From contig NZ_KB907730.1 in the NCBI RefSeq assembly GCF_000382165.1, positions 1 through 52,362 on the forward strand: a DNA stretch of 52,362 nucleotides, in the 5' to 3' direction. The notes beneath the pieces are model-generated. The model made no database searches. It was not told the DNA's origin and saw only the letters and a list, made by a program, of their open reading frames with translations. This document shows positions 19,395 to 27,507 of this stretch, one piece after another (position 1 is the stretch's first letter; each line of letters starts with the position of its first letter). A program made the translations under genes and the position numbers. This DNA is from Arsukibacterium perlucidum DSM 18276. Its GTDB lineage: Bacteria; Pseudomonadota; Gammaproteobacteria; Enterobacterales; Alteromonadaceae.

Positions 19395-19504
19395 GTAGGG
19401 TACAGAGGTAAGATGTTCTATCTTTCAGGGCTACGCCACTATGGCGGGCTATAGAAAGTAGGCTTATTTAGCCGCCCCGCTGTTTTGCAGCGGGGCGTTT
19501 TTTT
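19395..19504 (+). ncRNA. spf: Spot 42 small RNA
   Basis: The first 34 bases match E. coli Spot 42 exactly as I recall it (starting GTAGGGTACAGAGGTAAGAT), and the 3' end shares TTTAGCCGCCCC plus a GC-rich terminator (19473-19504, CGCCCCGCTG/CAGCGGGGCG then seven T). The middle differs and carries its own hairpin (CGCC-ACTAT-GGCG). The location between polA and engB is the classical one. Spot 42 is an Hfq-dependent base-pairing RNA that dampens secondary carbon metabolism genes when CRP is inactive. Confidence 0.95.
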
Positions 19505-19578
19505 ATCTGAAAATAAGCACTAAGATAAATTGCTACCAGCAAAAACTGAAATTAAGCAATATTTTTTAGAGTAAATAC

Positions 19579-19606
19579 TTTAAAAGGCCGGGTTTTATTG
19601 TATAAT
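19579..19606 (+). promoter_or_regulatory. promoter for a second small RNA downstream of spf
   Basis: Consensus -10 TATAAT at 19601-19606 and a -35-like TTTAAA at 19579-19584 (16-bp spacer). It points along the plus strand into a region with no plus-strand gene, ending in a terminator at 19672-19698. Confidence 0.55.
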
Positions 19607-19612
19607 GGTGCC

Positions 19613-19698
19613 GTCTTAGCGATAAGACACCCTGTTGATTTGAATTATTAGCTTCTCCCCGATTGCTATAGCCGACACTTTTCAGTGTCGGTTTTTTT
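19613..19698 (+). ncRNA. candidate small RNA, 86 nt
   Basis: Between Spot 42 and engB lies a compact transcription unit. A promoter with a perfect TATAAT is followed, 7 bases on, by a 5' hairpin GTCTTA-GCGA-TAAGAC (19613-19628, a GNRA tetraloop). Then comes a roughly 40-nt single-stranded stretch containing CTTCTCCCC, and finally a rho-independent terminator CCGACACT-TTTC-AGTGTCGG plus seven T (19672-19698). The T-run is on the plus strand, whereas the neighbouring engB is on the minus strand, so the terminator does not serve engB. No open reading frame of note. Layout and C-rich tract resemble Hfq-binding regulators; I do not recognise the family. Confidence 0.55.
19672..19698 (+). terminator. 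rho-independent terminator of the candidate RNA
   Basis: An 8-bp stem CCGACACT/AGTGTCGG with a TTTC loop and seven T. It is functional only on the plus strand: the minus-strand continuation after the stem has no T-run. Confidence 0.75.
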
Positions 19699-19714
19699 AT
19701 GACTGTCGTTTTAG

Positions 19715-20353
19715 TTAATCAGCCGCCTTTGCCGTATTTGCGTTGCTGTCAGTACTAAACCAGTTATCCAGGGTCTGCTCAAATTCAGTCATCCCAATTT
19801 TGGTTAATGAACTGAACATATGTACCGTGACATCCCCCATAAACGCCAGCGACGCTTCCCGTACTTCCAGTAAGGTTTTTTTGCGGGCACCCGGACCAAG
19901 TTTATCTGCTTTAGTTAATAAAATAAGCACCGGCAACTCGCTTTGCACTGCCCAGTGTACTAACTGCTGATCCAGGTCTTTCAATGGGTGGCGGATATCC
20001 ATCAGCACGACCAAGCCTTGCAAACTCTGGCGCTTTTCCAGATATTGCGACAATGACTTTTGCCATTTTTCTTTTACCGCCAGTGGCACTTTGGCAAAAC
20101 CATAACCGGGTAAATCAATCAGCCTTTTGTTCTCAGCAAAGACAAAGGTATTAATAAGTTGAGTTCGGCCCGGCGTTTTACTGGTTCTGGCTAAACTATT
20201 TTGTCTGGTCAACGTATTTAATGCACTGGATTTACCTGCGTTGGAACGGCCGGCAAAAGCAACTTCAATGCCGATGTCTGCCGGTAATGCCTTAATATCT
20301 GGGGCGCTGGTTAAAAAAGTCGCTTGTTGATAATTGAATTTTGCTTTGTACAC
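19715..20353 (-). CDS. engB: ribosome biogenesis GTPase EngB (YihA/YsxC)
   Basis: A 212-residue TRAFAC GTPase. G1 GRSNAGKS (35-42), G2 region [12 protein letters not shown]3 DLPGYG (80-85) and G4 TKAD are all present, and the length fits. EngB is an essential GTPase that acts in late large-subunit assembly. The start is GTG at 20353 with GGAG 8 bases upstream; this puts the family-typical N-terminal beta strand in frame. The gene is transcribed toward spf and the candidate RNA. It is divergent from the cytochrome c4 gene, as in Shewanella- and Vibrio-like genomes. Confidence 0.95.
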   Translation of the reverse strand: MYKAKFNYQQATFLTSAPDIKALPADIGIEVAFAGRSNAGKSSALNTLTRQNSLARTSKTPGRTQLINTFVFAENKRLIDLPGYGFAKVPLAVKEKWQKSLSQYLEKRQSLQGLVVLMDIRHPLKDLDQQLVHWAVQSELPVLILLTKADKLGPGARKKTLLEVREASLAFMGDVTVHMFSSLTKIGMTEFEQTLDNWFSTDSNANTAKAAD

Positions 20354-20534
20354 AGCCTGCTCCGGCGTTTAAATTTGGGCCATTGTAACGGATCTTGCGG
20401 ATCGGAAGAAGCTTTTGCAACGCAGATGGGATTTTACTTTGGGCAGTTTCGTGTAAAATGGCTTAACTAATTCTTATAAACTCACTTGGTTGCCAGTTTG
20501 CTGGCGGTTTAATGCGGACAGAGACGGATATAAA

Positions 20535-21161
20535 ATGAAAAAACTCGTACTTCCACTGACGCTGTTAATCGGTTTAATCGGTACAGCCCATGCCTTTGAT
20601 GGTGATGCTGAAGCAGGCAAAGCTAAATCAACTACCTGCGTCGCCTGTCACGGTACAGACGGCAACAGCATGGTAGATATCTATCCAAAGATTGCCGGCC
20701 AGCATGCTGAGTATCTTTATAAGCAGTTAACTGATTATAAACTGGGAATGAGCTCAGGCGGCAAAGATGGCCGTAACAATGCCATCATGTTCGGTATGGT
20801 AGCGACCCTGAGCGATCAGGACATGAAAGACCTGGCCGCTTACTTTGCCTCACAATCTATGAGCAGCGGCACCACACCGGAAGATGTTATTGAGCGTGGC
20901 CAGCAATTATATCGTGGTGGTGATCAAGATCGTGGTATCGCAGCCTGCATTGCTTGTCATGGGCCACGGGGTGTCGGCACCAGCCTGGCGGGCTTTCCAA
21001 AAATCTCCAGCCAGCATGCCTCATACCTGAAAGCGACATTGTTAGAGTTTCGTGATGGCACTCGTGCCAATGACTTGAACGGTATGATGGGCGACATTGC
21101 TAAAAAACTTACCGATGAAGATATTGAAATACTGTCGCAATATTTAGGCGGCTTGCACTAA
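20535..21161 (+). CDS. dihaem cytochrome c4
   Basis: A 208-residue precursor with a signal peptide (1-20, ending GTAHA) and two tandem cytochrome c domains. Haem sites are C35-C38-H39 (CVACH) and C138-C141-H142 (CIACH), each followed by a methionine-containing segment (FGMVATL in the first, NGMMGDIA in the second). Cytochrome c4 is a periplasmic, membrane-associated electron donor to terminal oxidases such as cbb3. The ATG at 20535 begins the signal peptide; upstream open codons are discarded. It is divergent from engB, a conserved arrangement. Confidence 0.93.
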   Translation: MKKLVLPLTLLIGLIGTAHAFDGDAEAGKAKSTTCVACHGTDGNSMVDIYPKIAGQHAEYLYKQLTDYKLGMSSGGKDGRNNAIMFGMVATLSDQDMKDLAAYFASQSMSSGTTPEDVIERGQQLYRGGDQDRGIAACIACHGPRGVGTSLAGFPKISSQHASYLKATLLEFRDGTRANDLNGMMGDIAKKLTDEDIEILSQYLGGLH

Positions 21162-21173
21162 TTCTCACCCTGC

Positions 21174-21195
21174 TGACGGGGCTCAGGCCCCGTCA
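21174..21195 (+). terminator. hairpin after cytochrome c4
   Basis: TGACGGGGC-TCAG-GCCCCGTCA, a perfect 9-bp stem 12 bases past the stop codon. It lacks an immediate T-run but is well placed to end the transcript. Confidence 0.6.
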
Positions 21196-21207
21196 CTGCC
21201 GTTATTT

Positions 21208-21225
21208 TGTGCGATATTTCGCACA
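21208..21225. promoter_or_regulatory. 18-bp inverted repeat, candidate UvrY/GacA site for csrB
   Basis: TGTGCGA-TATT-TCGCACA is a perfect 7-4-7 inverted repeat, extended to 9-bp arms with the flanking bases. E. coli csrB has a far-upstream UvrY site of the same 7-4-7 shape (TGTGAGAGATCTCTTACA as I recall). Here it lies roughly 150 bp before the likely RNA start, a similar distance. It could instead be a site for another regulator or an RNA hairpin. Confidence 0.4.
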
Positions 21226-21359
21226 AAGCTGTAAGTTATTTGCCCTTTCTTAAAAAATATTGAACTTTTCTCATTTTACTGAAAAACCTTAACCAACTGA
21301 TTTGTAAAAACTAACTGAATAAGCAGTTATTAAAATTGCATTTTTTTTCAGCAGAGACT

Positions 21360-21703
21360 TGTCATCCGCTGAGATCGGAGTAAATTAAACCCAGTTACGT
21401 TTAGTAGCAAATAACAACAGGGAACTGCGCAAGCGGCAAGGAAGTAAGTGCCGATATCGGTACACTCTATTTGGCATCAGGAAGGTGCATAGCGTTGCAA
21501 AACGCCCAGGGATGAGTAATAAAGTACCAGGATGGTCGTAAAGAATAAAATTTTATACAAGGAAGATAAGCAACAATATATGGAACTTGTATTAACAGGG
21601 TCGTTGTAAACGCATCAGGATGATTTAGCGAAATTGAGAGAAGTGTCCACCTAGACACAAGTATACGGGGCGATAAGGCTATCTTATCGCCCTTTTGTTT
21701 TTT
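21360..21703 (+). ncRNA. csrB: CsrB-type regulatory RNA (CsrA sponge)
   Basis: The stretch has no credible gene but carries a series of CsrA-binding GGA motifs: CAGGGA (21418), CAAGGAAG (21437), CAGGAAGG (21478), CAGGGATG (21507), CAGGATGG (21528), CAAGGAAG (21558), ATGGAA (21580) and CAGGATG (21616). Several are in hairpin loops, for example ACC-AGGAT-GGT, ATCA-GGA-TGAT and GCATC-AGGAAG-GTGC. It ends in a strong terminator, GGGCGATAAG/CTTATCGCCC plus TTTTGTTTTTT (21668-21703). This is the architecture of CsrB/RsmZ RNAs, which titrate the translational regulator CsrA. The 5' end is uncertain and may lie anywhere between about 21340 and 21415. Confidence 0.85.
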
Positions 21704-21753
21704 ACAATAGTAACTGTTCAGAGTCAGCTGACTTATTGAGGTTAACTAAGGCG

Positions 21754-22404
21754 ATGTCTGCCAATTCCCACTGCCCACTTTGCCGGGCATCCGCTCCGGA
21801 TTTTTATCACCAGGATAAACAACGTAGTTATTTCAGGTGCAAAATTTGCGCGCTGGTATTTGCTGATCGCGCCAGTTTGCTAAGCAGTGACGCCGAACAT
21901 GCGCAATACCTGCTACATAATAATGATTTGAACGACAACGGTTACCGCCAATTTCTGACCAGGCTAAGCGTACCGTTACTGGCGTCATTAACCGGCACTG
22001 GCTATAGTGGCCTGGATTTTGGCTGCGGTCCGGGCCCTTTACTGGCTAAGATGCTAAGTGAGGCTGGCCAACAAATGCAACTGTGGGACCCTTACTTTGC
22101 TGATAACCCGGCCGCACTGCAGCAACAGTACGATTTTATCTGCTGCAGTGAGGCGATAGAACATTTTGTTACACCACAAAACGAGTGGCGACTCTGGCAA
22201 CAGCTGCTTAAACCAATGGGTGTACTGGCAATAATGACCAAACGCTACACCGATTTAGCCGCTTTCAGCCGCTGGCATTATAAAAATGACCCTACTCATG
22301 TCAGCTTTTTCCATCAGGATACATTCAGCTGGCTGGCGGTCCAGGCAAAAATGACTGCTGACTTTGTAACGAATGATGTGGTGATCCTGCAGAAAACTGG
22401 TTAA
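21754..22404 (+). CDS. SAM-dependent methyltransferase with N-terminal zinc ribbon
   Basis: A 216-residue protein. Residues 6-35 form a CxxC...CxxC zinc ribbon (CPLCRA and CKICALVF). A class I methyltransferase fold follows with motif I LDFGCGPGPLL and a QYDFICCSEAIEHF segment typical of methyltransferase family 23. The small-molecule, RNA or protein target is not known. The ATG at 21754 is preferred to a TTG six codons upstream. It starts about 50 bp after the CsrB-like terminator and is followed 31 bp later by yihI, so the two genes may be cotranscribed. Confidence 0.8.
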   Translation: MSANSHCPLCRASAPDFYHQDKQRSYFRCKICALVFADRASLLSSDAEHAQYLLHNNDLNDNGYRQFLTRLSVPLLASLTGTGYSGLDFGCGPGPLLAKMLSEAGQQMQLWDPYFADNPAALQQQYDFICCSEAIEHFVTPQNEWRLWQQLLKPMGVLAIMTKRYTDLAAFSRWHYKNDPTHVSFFHQDTFSWLAVQAKMTADFVTNDVVILQKTG

Positions 22405-22435
22405 AATACGCGCCCTTTTTTACAGGTATCCTGTT

Positions 22436-22993
22436 ATGACGCGTCAAAAGAAAAGTCGTAGTACCGGCAACAATGGCCAGCGCCATTTGCCTGCAGCTGA
22501 AGCTCGCAAACTGCGCCAGCCAAAAGAAGAAACCAAGAAAAAAGGCGCGGGCAAAAAATCCGGTAGCCGCAACGCCATTGTTGAGCAGAAAGCTGAGCAA
22601 CAAGCAGGACACAGCGGGCCGAAAGATCCCAGAACCGGCAGTAAAAAACCAATAGCACTGGTTGCTGAACTAACAGTGACGCCACAGTTAAAGCCAGATC
22701 TGCAGCCAAAAGCCAGATTAAGTAAAGCTGCGGCTCCGGGCTTAACTGCCGCCGAAGAACTGGCTTTGATTGAGAACGACACCCTGTTACAGCAATTGCT
22801 GGAGCGGGTAGAAAATAACGAAGTGCTGACCGGCAAAGAGGCTAAGTATTTTAATGCTAAAACAGCCAGGCTGGAACAGCTGCTTGAGCAACTCGGCCTG
22901 TCAGAACAAACTGACACTACCGAAGATAACGATCCGCTGGCCCAGTTCGAGCGTACTGATTGGCGTAAATCTATTTTAGGTGATGACGATTAA
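22436..22993 (+). CDS. yihI: Der GTPase-activating protein YihI
   Basis: A 185-residue protein with a strongly basic, low-complexity N-terminal half (about 1-80, lysine- and arginine-rich), the family-typical PKDPRTGSKKPIAL segment, and an acidic, helical C-terminal half ending in a run of Asp. YihI stimulates the GTPase activity of Der (EngA) and so tunes 50S ribosome assembly. Its stop overlaps the next start by one base (TAATG), giving translational coupling with the DUF2489 gene, an arrangement seen in other marine gammaproteobacteria. Confidence 0.88.
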   Translation: MTRQKKSRSTGNNGQRHLPAAEARKLRQPKEETKKKGAGKKSGSRNAIVEQKAEQQAGHSGPKDPRTGSKKPIALVAELTVTPQLKPDLQPKARLSKAAAPGLTAAEELALIENDTLLQQLLERVENNEVLTGKEAKYFNAKTARLEQLLEQLGLSEQTDTTEDNDPLAQFERTDWRKSILGDDD

Positions 22994-23472
22994 TGCAAAA
23001 CCCCTGGTTGATAGCGCTGGTTGTAATAGCAGTATTGATAATTGCCGGCCTGGCATTTTATGCCGGCAAGCTGTTGTGGTTGTTACAGCAACAAAATAAG
23101 CAGCAAGCAGCGCTACTGGAGAAAGAACAGCAGCAACAATTGCAAAATCAACTGTATGTTGAGCAAAGTATTTATACTATTTGCAAAGCAGTGGCTGCCG
23201 GCCAGTGTGAGTTGTCAGAGGGAGCGCTGCGGGTATGGGTGTTGCTTAACCGCTTACCGGAAAAACAGCAGGGGCCGTTGGCAACTGACTATCCGGGTAT
23301 TTTCCAGATGTATCAGACAGTGAAAGATATGCCGACTCATCAGGCACGGAAACAGCAGAGTAAACAGGCTACCTTAGCCCAGGATCAGCAGCGGCTGCAG
23401 GCTGAAAAAACTTTAGCGCCACAAATTATGACCGACACCAGCAAGCTGCTACAACGCTTTAAGCCAGCTTAA
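22993..23472 (+). CDS. DUF2489 family protein, single-pass membrane
   Basis: A 159-residue protein with one N-terminal membrane helix (about 6-30) and a cytoplasmic helical domain. It carries the family core IYTICKAVAAGQCELSEGAL and a conserved proline-containing segment (LPEKQQGPLATDYPG). The function is unknown. It is coupled to yihI by a one-base overlap, so a link with ribosome assembly control can be suspected, but only on context. Confidence 0.8.
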   Translation: MQNPWLIALVVIAVLIIAGLAFYAGKLLWLLQQQNKQQAALLEKEQQQQLQNQLYVEQSIYTICKAVAAGQCELSEGALRVWVLLNRLPEKQQGPLATDYPGIFQMYQTVKDMPTHQARKQQSKQATLAQDQQRLQAEKTLAPQIMTDTSKLLQRFKPA

Positions 23473-23521
23473 GTATTAACTAAGCTGGCATTAATTACAG
23501 CAGGCCGGCTATTTTCGCATA

Positions 23522-24805
23522 TTACTGTTTATAAACAGTACCGGCTTTCATTACAAACCTGACATCACCCATCAGCTTAATGTCCTGCAGCGGGTCACCC
23601 GGCACAGCAATGATATCGGCAATTTTACCACTGCTGATGCTACCCAATTCAGCCTCAACTCCCAGTAACCTTGCGCCTTCAATGGTTGCTGACTGAATAG
23701 CAGCCATTGCCGGCATGCCAGCTTCCGTCATATAAACAAACTCACGCCAGTTTTCACCATGAGGGAACACACCAGCGTCAGTACCAAAGGCTATTTTCAC
23801 CCCTGCTTTATAGGCATTACCAAAAGTTTGCTGGATTAATTTGCCAATATTAGCGGCTTTAGGCCGCACCAACTCCGGGAAAAAGCCGTTTATCGCCGCC
23901 TTTTCTGCCGCCCATTTCCCGGCACTTATTGTTGGCACATAGTAGGTACCATGCTTGCGCATCAGGGCAAAGGTGGCGTTATCCATATAAGTGCCATGCT
24001 CAATTGAATCTACACCAGCTTTAATTGCCCGCTCCATTCCTTCTTTACCATGGGCATGCACAGCCACTTTCATCTCGTAATCTTTGGCCGTTTCTACTAC
24101 AGCAGCGAACTCAGCGTCGGTAAACTGCGGGTTAGTGCCACTTTTCGCTACACTCAGCACGCCACCGGTGCCGGTTAGTTTAATTAAATCAGCGCCTTCT
24201 TTGTAACGCTGCCGCACGGCTTTGCGGGCTTCATCCGGGCCATTAATCACCCCATCTTTCGGGCCCGGGTCGCCCATCTGAGCATAAGCAACGCCATTTG
24301 TCGGGTCGGCATGACCACCGGTAGTTGCAATAGACTTCCCGGCAGCATAAATTCTAGGCCCTTTAACGTAACCCTGGCCGATAGCTTTGCGCAGTGCCAC
24401 ACTGATATGATAACCGTCACCAAGCTCACGCACTGTAGTAAAACCAGCCATTAAGGTTTTTTCAGCAAACACTGCACCACGAAGTGCAAAGTCAGCTTCA
24501 TTCAACCGCTGACCTTCACTGTAAACTGTTGGGCTGAACTGAGTGTAAAAGTGGGTATGCATATCCATTAAACCAGGCATAACGGTATGTTGGCTCAGGT
24601 TAATCAGGGTATCACCGGCTGCAGGCTGACGAAAACCGGCTTCTATGGCAGAGATTTTCTCACCGTCAATTACAATAGTTTGCTCAGTTAGTACTTTACC
24701 GTCTTCAACATCAACCAGCTTGCCGGCGTGGATCAATGTAGCCGCATTAACAACAGTGCAGTTGAAGCTCAGACATACCGCTGCGGATAATAGTGCTTTG
24801 CGCAT
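23522..24805 (-). CDS. secreted metal-dependent amidohydrolase
   Basis: A 427-residue precursor with a signal peptide (about 1-22). The amidohydrolase superfamily metal motifs are present in order: HxH in MDMHTHFY, the carbamylated-lysine region ([12 protein letters not shown]), H in [11 protein letters not shown] in SIEHGTYM and the catalytic D in [11 protein letters not shown]. The subgroup is the imidazolonepropionase-like / Xaa-Pro dipeptidase (prolidase-like) class, so a periplasmic peptidase acting on dipeptides is likely. The ATG at 24805 has AAAGGAA 9 bases upstream; the TTG at 24823 overlaps that ribosome site and is rejected. Confidence 0.87.
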   Translation of the reverse strand: MRKALLSAAVCLSFNCTVVNAATLIHAGKLVDVEDGKVLTEQTIVIDGEKISAIEAGFRQPAAGDTLINLSQHTVMPGLMDMHTHFYTQFSPTVYSEGQRLNEADFALRGAVFAEKTLMAGFTTVRELGDGYHISVALRKAIGQGYVKGPRIYAAGKSIATTGGHADPTNGVAYAQMGDPGPKDGVINGPDEARKAVRQRYKEGADLIKLTGTGGVLSVAKSGTNPQFTDAEFAAVVETAKDYEMKVAVHAHGKEGMERAIKAGVDSIEHGTYMDNATFALMRKHGTYYVPTISAGKWAAEKAAINGFFPELVRPKAANIGKLIQQTFGNAYKAGVKIAFGTDAGVFPHGENWREFVYMTEAGMPAMAAIQSATIEGARLLGVEAELGSISSGKIADIIAVPGDPLQDIKLMGDVRFVMKAGTVYKQ

Positions 24806-24907
24806 AGCGTGGGTTCCTTTCAATCTTTAATCCACTGTGCACCCACCAACCAGATGTTAGCAACCAGCCTGCGATACAGCCCTTAATTTGTCAGATGAAT
24901 GGCTATG

Positions 24908-25447
24908 TCAGGCCAATACGCCCAGAGTAAACGGATAGCCGGCACTTTTCAGCTGATAGTGACTGGCACCATTGCAGTAGACTTCATGGCACTGTCCGAT
25001 TAGCTGATAATAGGTATTGCGGTTTAGACGGGCAGATAAACCACGCCACAATTGCAAATAGGGCAACTGCTGTTGCTCAAACAACCGTAAACGCAGCGGA
25101 TACTGTGGTGTGACACTCACTGCATCACCAATATTAGTGGTGAGTGTTAACAAAGGACCGTTTTCTGTGCGCTGCCATTGGCTGGCGACAACCAGAAATG
25201 GCGCGTCTTCTACCTGGATCCGGACTTTTTCTACCGGTGTCTGCAAAAAGTATTGCTGTTGCTGGCAAATTAACACTGAGGCAAATAGCCGCACAATTGG
25301 CGGGCGCCGTATTTCACTGCCCTGATACAACCAGCGGCCATCAGCGGTGATTAACAAAGGTAAATCGCCACAAAATTCGGGTTGCCAACTCTCTACCGGC
25401 GCAAGATCAGGGCATTGTAGTTGTTGTTGCAGTGACGCTAAATCCAT
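24908..25447 (-). CDS. DUF1285 family protein
   Basis: A 179-residue protein with the DUF1285 pattern: CGDLPLLITADGRWLYQGSE, then GSEIRRPPIVRLFASVL, and an internal FLVVASQWQ core. Structures in the family are small beta-rich domains with no assigned function. The ATG at 25447 is chosen; no strong ribosome site is visible, and an in-frame TTG at 25465 is possible. It is followed downstream by the amidohydrolase after about 100 bp and preceded by tRNA-His. Confidence 0.8.
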   Translation of the reverse strand: MDLASLQQQLQCPDLAPVESWQPEFCGDLPLLITADGRWLYQGSEIRRPPIVRLFASVLICQQQQYFLQTPVEKVRIQVEDAPFLVVASQWQRTENGPLLTLTTNIGDAVSVTPQYPLRLRLFEQQQLPYLQLWRGLSARLNRNTYYQLIGQCHEVYCNGASHYQLKSAGYPFTLGVLA

Positions 25448-25559
25448 TTTAGTACTGGCATACAAGGAAAGTGATCTTAACCATAGAGGTCAGAAGTTGC
25501 AGGGTCAAGCAAGACAGTTTAAGCCAGATGTTGGCACAGGTAGGGTTGATAACAAAAAG

Positions 25560-25636
25560 TGGGGTGACTGATGGGGCTCGAACCCACGACAACCGGAATC
25601 ACAATCCGGGGCTCTACCAACTGAGCTACAGTCACC
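25560..25636 (-). tRNA. tRNA-His (anticodon GTG)
   Basis: The minus strand reads a complete cloverleaf of 77 bases beginning GGTGACTG and ending CAGTCACCCCA, with CCA encoded. The anticodon loop is TTGTGAT (GTG) in a CCGGA/TCCGG stem, and the T-loop GGTTCGAGCC is intact. The extra 5' G (G-1) paired with C73 is the identity element of tRNA-His. A short T-run follows on the minus strand. Confidence 0.97.
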
Positions 25637-25778
25637 GTTGTTAACGCTCACTATTTTAGCTAAATTTACCGCCGTAACCAAGTTTTTTTAGTTTAAAACC
25701 CGTGCCGGCGTACCATCACGGGCGCAAGATTGCTAAACTTGCCATCTTTAACTGAAATGTTTAATTAAAGGGTGTGAC

Positions 25779-26612
25779 ATGGAAGAGATAAACACGTTTT
25801 TCCGGGAAAACAATGAGTTGATCCTGGGCTATATGCTGCAATTGGTTGCCGCTATTGTCATCTTTTATATTGGCCGGATTGTCGCCAGGGGGCTGTCACG
25901 CTTGCTGGAACGAGGCCTCTTAGCCCGCTCGGTAGATAAAGCCGTGGTCGCCTTTCTGGTGAGTATCGTTTACGCTATTGTGCTGATTGCTACTGTGCTG
26001 ATGGCGTTATCGCAAATTGGCGTACAAACCACCTCCTTTATCGCCATTCTGGGTGCGGCAGGTCTGGCTATCGGTCTGGCGCTGCAAGGCTCGCTGGCTA
26101 ATTTTGCCTCGGGCATTCTCATTATTCTGTTTCGTCCCTTTAAAGCCGGTGACTTTATCGATGCCGGAAGCGTTTCAGGTACCGTAGAAAAAATAGAGAT
26201 TTTCCAGACCCAGATGAAAACCCCAGATAACAAGCGGGTGATTGTTCCAAATGCCCAGATCACTGGCGGCCCGATTACCAACTATTCTTCCGAACCACTT
26301 CGTCGGGTCGACTTAGTGATTGGTATCAGCTACGACTCAGATCTACTGCTGGCAAAAAAATTACTGGAAGAAATTTTACAAAACGATGAGCGGGTACTGG
26401 CCGATCCGGCATTCAGTATTAAAGTAGGTGCTTTGGCAGATTCATCAGTTAACTTAAATGTTCGTCCCTGGGTAAAGTCGGCCGACTACTGGGACGTATA
26501 CTGGGATACCCTGGAAAAAGTGAAACTAACCTTTGATGAAAAGGGTATCGGTATTCCATTCCCACAAATGGACGTACATTTAATTAAAGATCAAGCAGAT
26601 AGTAAGGAGTAA
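25779..26612 (+). CDS. mscS: small-conductance mechanosensitive channel MscS
   Basis: A 277-residue protein (E. coli 286) with three N-terminal membrane helices. The third is the pore helix with the glycine/alanine pattern GAAGLAIGLALQGSLANFAS, followed by the beta domain (FRPFKAGDFIDAGSVSGTVE) and the C-terminal vestibule domain. It releases osmolytes on hypo-osmotic shock. The next gene starts two bases after its stop, with its ribosome site inside the mscS end, so the two are probably cotranscribed. Confidence 0.93.
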   Translation: MEEINTFFRENNELILGYMLQLVAAIVIFYIGRIVARGLSRLLERGLLARSVDKAVVAFLVSIVYAIVLIATVLMALSQIGVQTTSFIAILGAAGLAIGLALQGSLANFASGILIILFRPFKAGDFIDAGSVSGTVEKIEIFQTQMKTPDNKRVIVPNAQITGGPITNYSSEPLRRVDLVIGISYDSDLLLAKKLLEEILQNDERVLADPAFSIKVGALADSSVNLNVRPWVKSADYWDVYWDTLEKVKLTFDEKGIGIPFPQMDVHLIKDQADSKE

Positions 26613-26614
26613 GC

Positions 26615-27367
26615 ATGAAGTTATTCACTGTGTTGGCGCTGGGCAGCCTGGCAGTCAGCAGCGCCGTCAGCGCGCAGGAAGCGGCAACTGATGAAAACAA
26701 GGTATGGCAAACCTCGGCCGAACTGGGCGCCATCACCACCTCAGGTAATACCGTAGGCACCTCGATAACCGGCAAGATTGATGCCCGCCAGGAACTGGAG
26801 TCCTGGAGTAATCAGTATATTTTCAGTGCGTTTTTTAAAGAAGATGAGAAAACCGACGCTGAAGGCAATACTATTACCGAACGCTCTGCTGAGCGCTACC
26901 TGATTTCAGCTAAAGGCGCTTACAAGCTGGCTACTGAACATGATAATTTATTTGTTATCGGCTCGCACACCAGTGACAAATTCGGTGCTTTCGAAAAATA
27001 CAATACGCTTGCTGTCGGTTACGGTACCCGGCTTTATAACGCTGAAAGCCAGCATCTGGATGTTGAAATTGGTCCGGGTTATGTTAGTGGCGCCCGGGCA
27101 ACCGGTGAGTCTGAAAGTGGTTTTATTGTCCGTGGTGCAGCAGCGTACAACTGGCAAATCAGCGAATCGGCTGCCTTTAGTCAGACTCTTAGTGTTGAAT
27201 ATGGTGATGATAACACCCGTACTATTGCTGAAACTGCACTGACTGCCAAGATTAATGGTGCGATGCAGATGAAAGCGGCTTTTCTGGTTCAGAATGACTC
27301 TGACGTGCAACCAGATAAAGAAAACACCGACACCCAAACCTCTCTTACTCTGGTCTACTCTTTTTAA
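26615..27367 (+). CDS. DUF481 family outer-membrane beta-barrel protein
   Basis: A 250-residue precursor with a signal peptide (about 1-20) and repeated amphipathic beta strands (for example KVWQTSAELGAITTSGN, WSNQYIFSAFFKED). It ends with an aromatic Phe (TLVYSF), the usual outer-membrane barrel signature. This is the DUF481/YdiY-type 'salt-induced outer membrane protein' family. The role is unknown, but being coupled with mscS suggests an osmotic connection. The ribosome site AAGGAG lies at the end of mscS. Confidence 0.85.
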   Translation: MKLFTVLALGSLAVSSAVSAQEAATDENKVWQTSAELGAITTSGNTVGTSITGKIDARQELESWSNQYIFSAFFKEDEKTDAEGNTITERSAERYLISAKGAYKLATEHDNLFVIGSHTSDKFGAFEKYNTLAVGYGTRLYNAESQHLDVEIGPGYVSGARATGESESGFIVRGAAAYNWQISESAAFSQTLSVEYGDDNTRTIAETALTAKINGAMQMKAAFLVQNDSDVQPDKENTDTQTSLTLVYSF

Positions 27368-27374
27368 TTTGAGC

Positions 27375-27405
27375 GTGCCTTAGCCGTTTTTCTCGACTAA
27401 GGCAC
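27375..27405 (+). terminator. hairpin after mscS-DUF481
   Basis: GTGCCTTAG/CTAAGGCAC, a 9-bp stem with a 13-base loop, followed by TCTTATTTA. It is placed 8 bases after the DUF481 stop. Confidence 0.6.
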
Positions 27406-27507
27406 TCTTATTTAATAAGAATCTTTTAAAAAAATATTTTTAAACTATGCTTAATTTTCTAACTGCCGATTAACGGCATTCCGCTATTTGAACCAGAGAT
27501 GTAAATA

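Noticed and set aside
21467..21658. 63-codon minus-strand frame
   Set aside because: It lies across the GGA-rich CsrB-like RNA; no family resemblance and no ribosome site.
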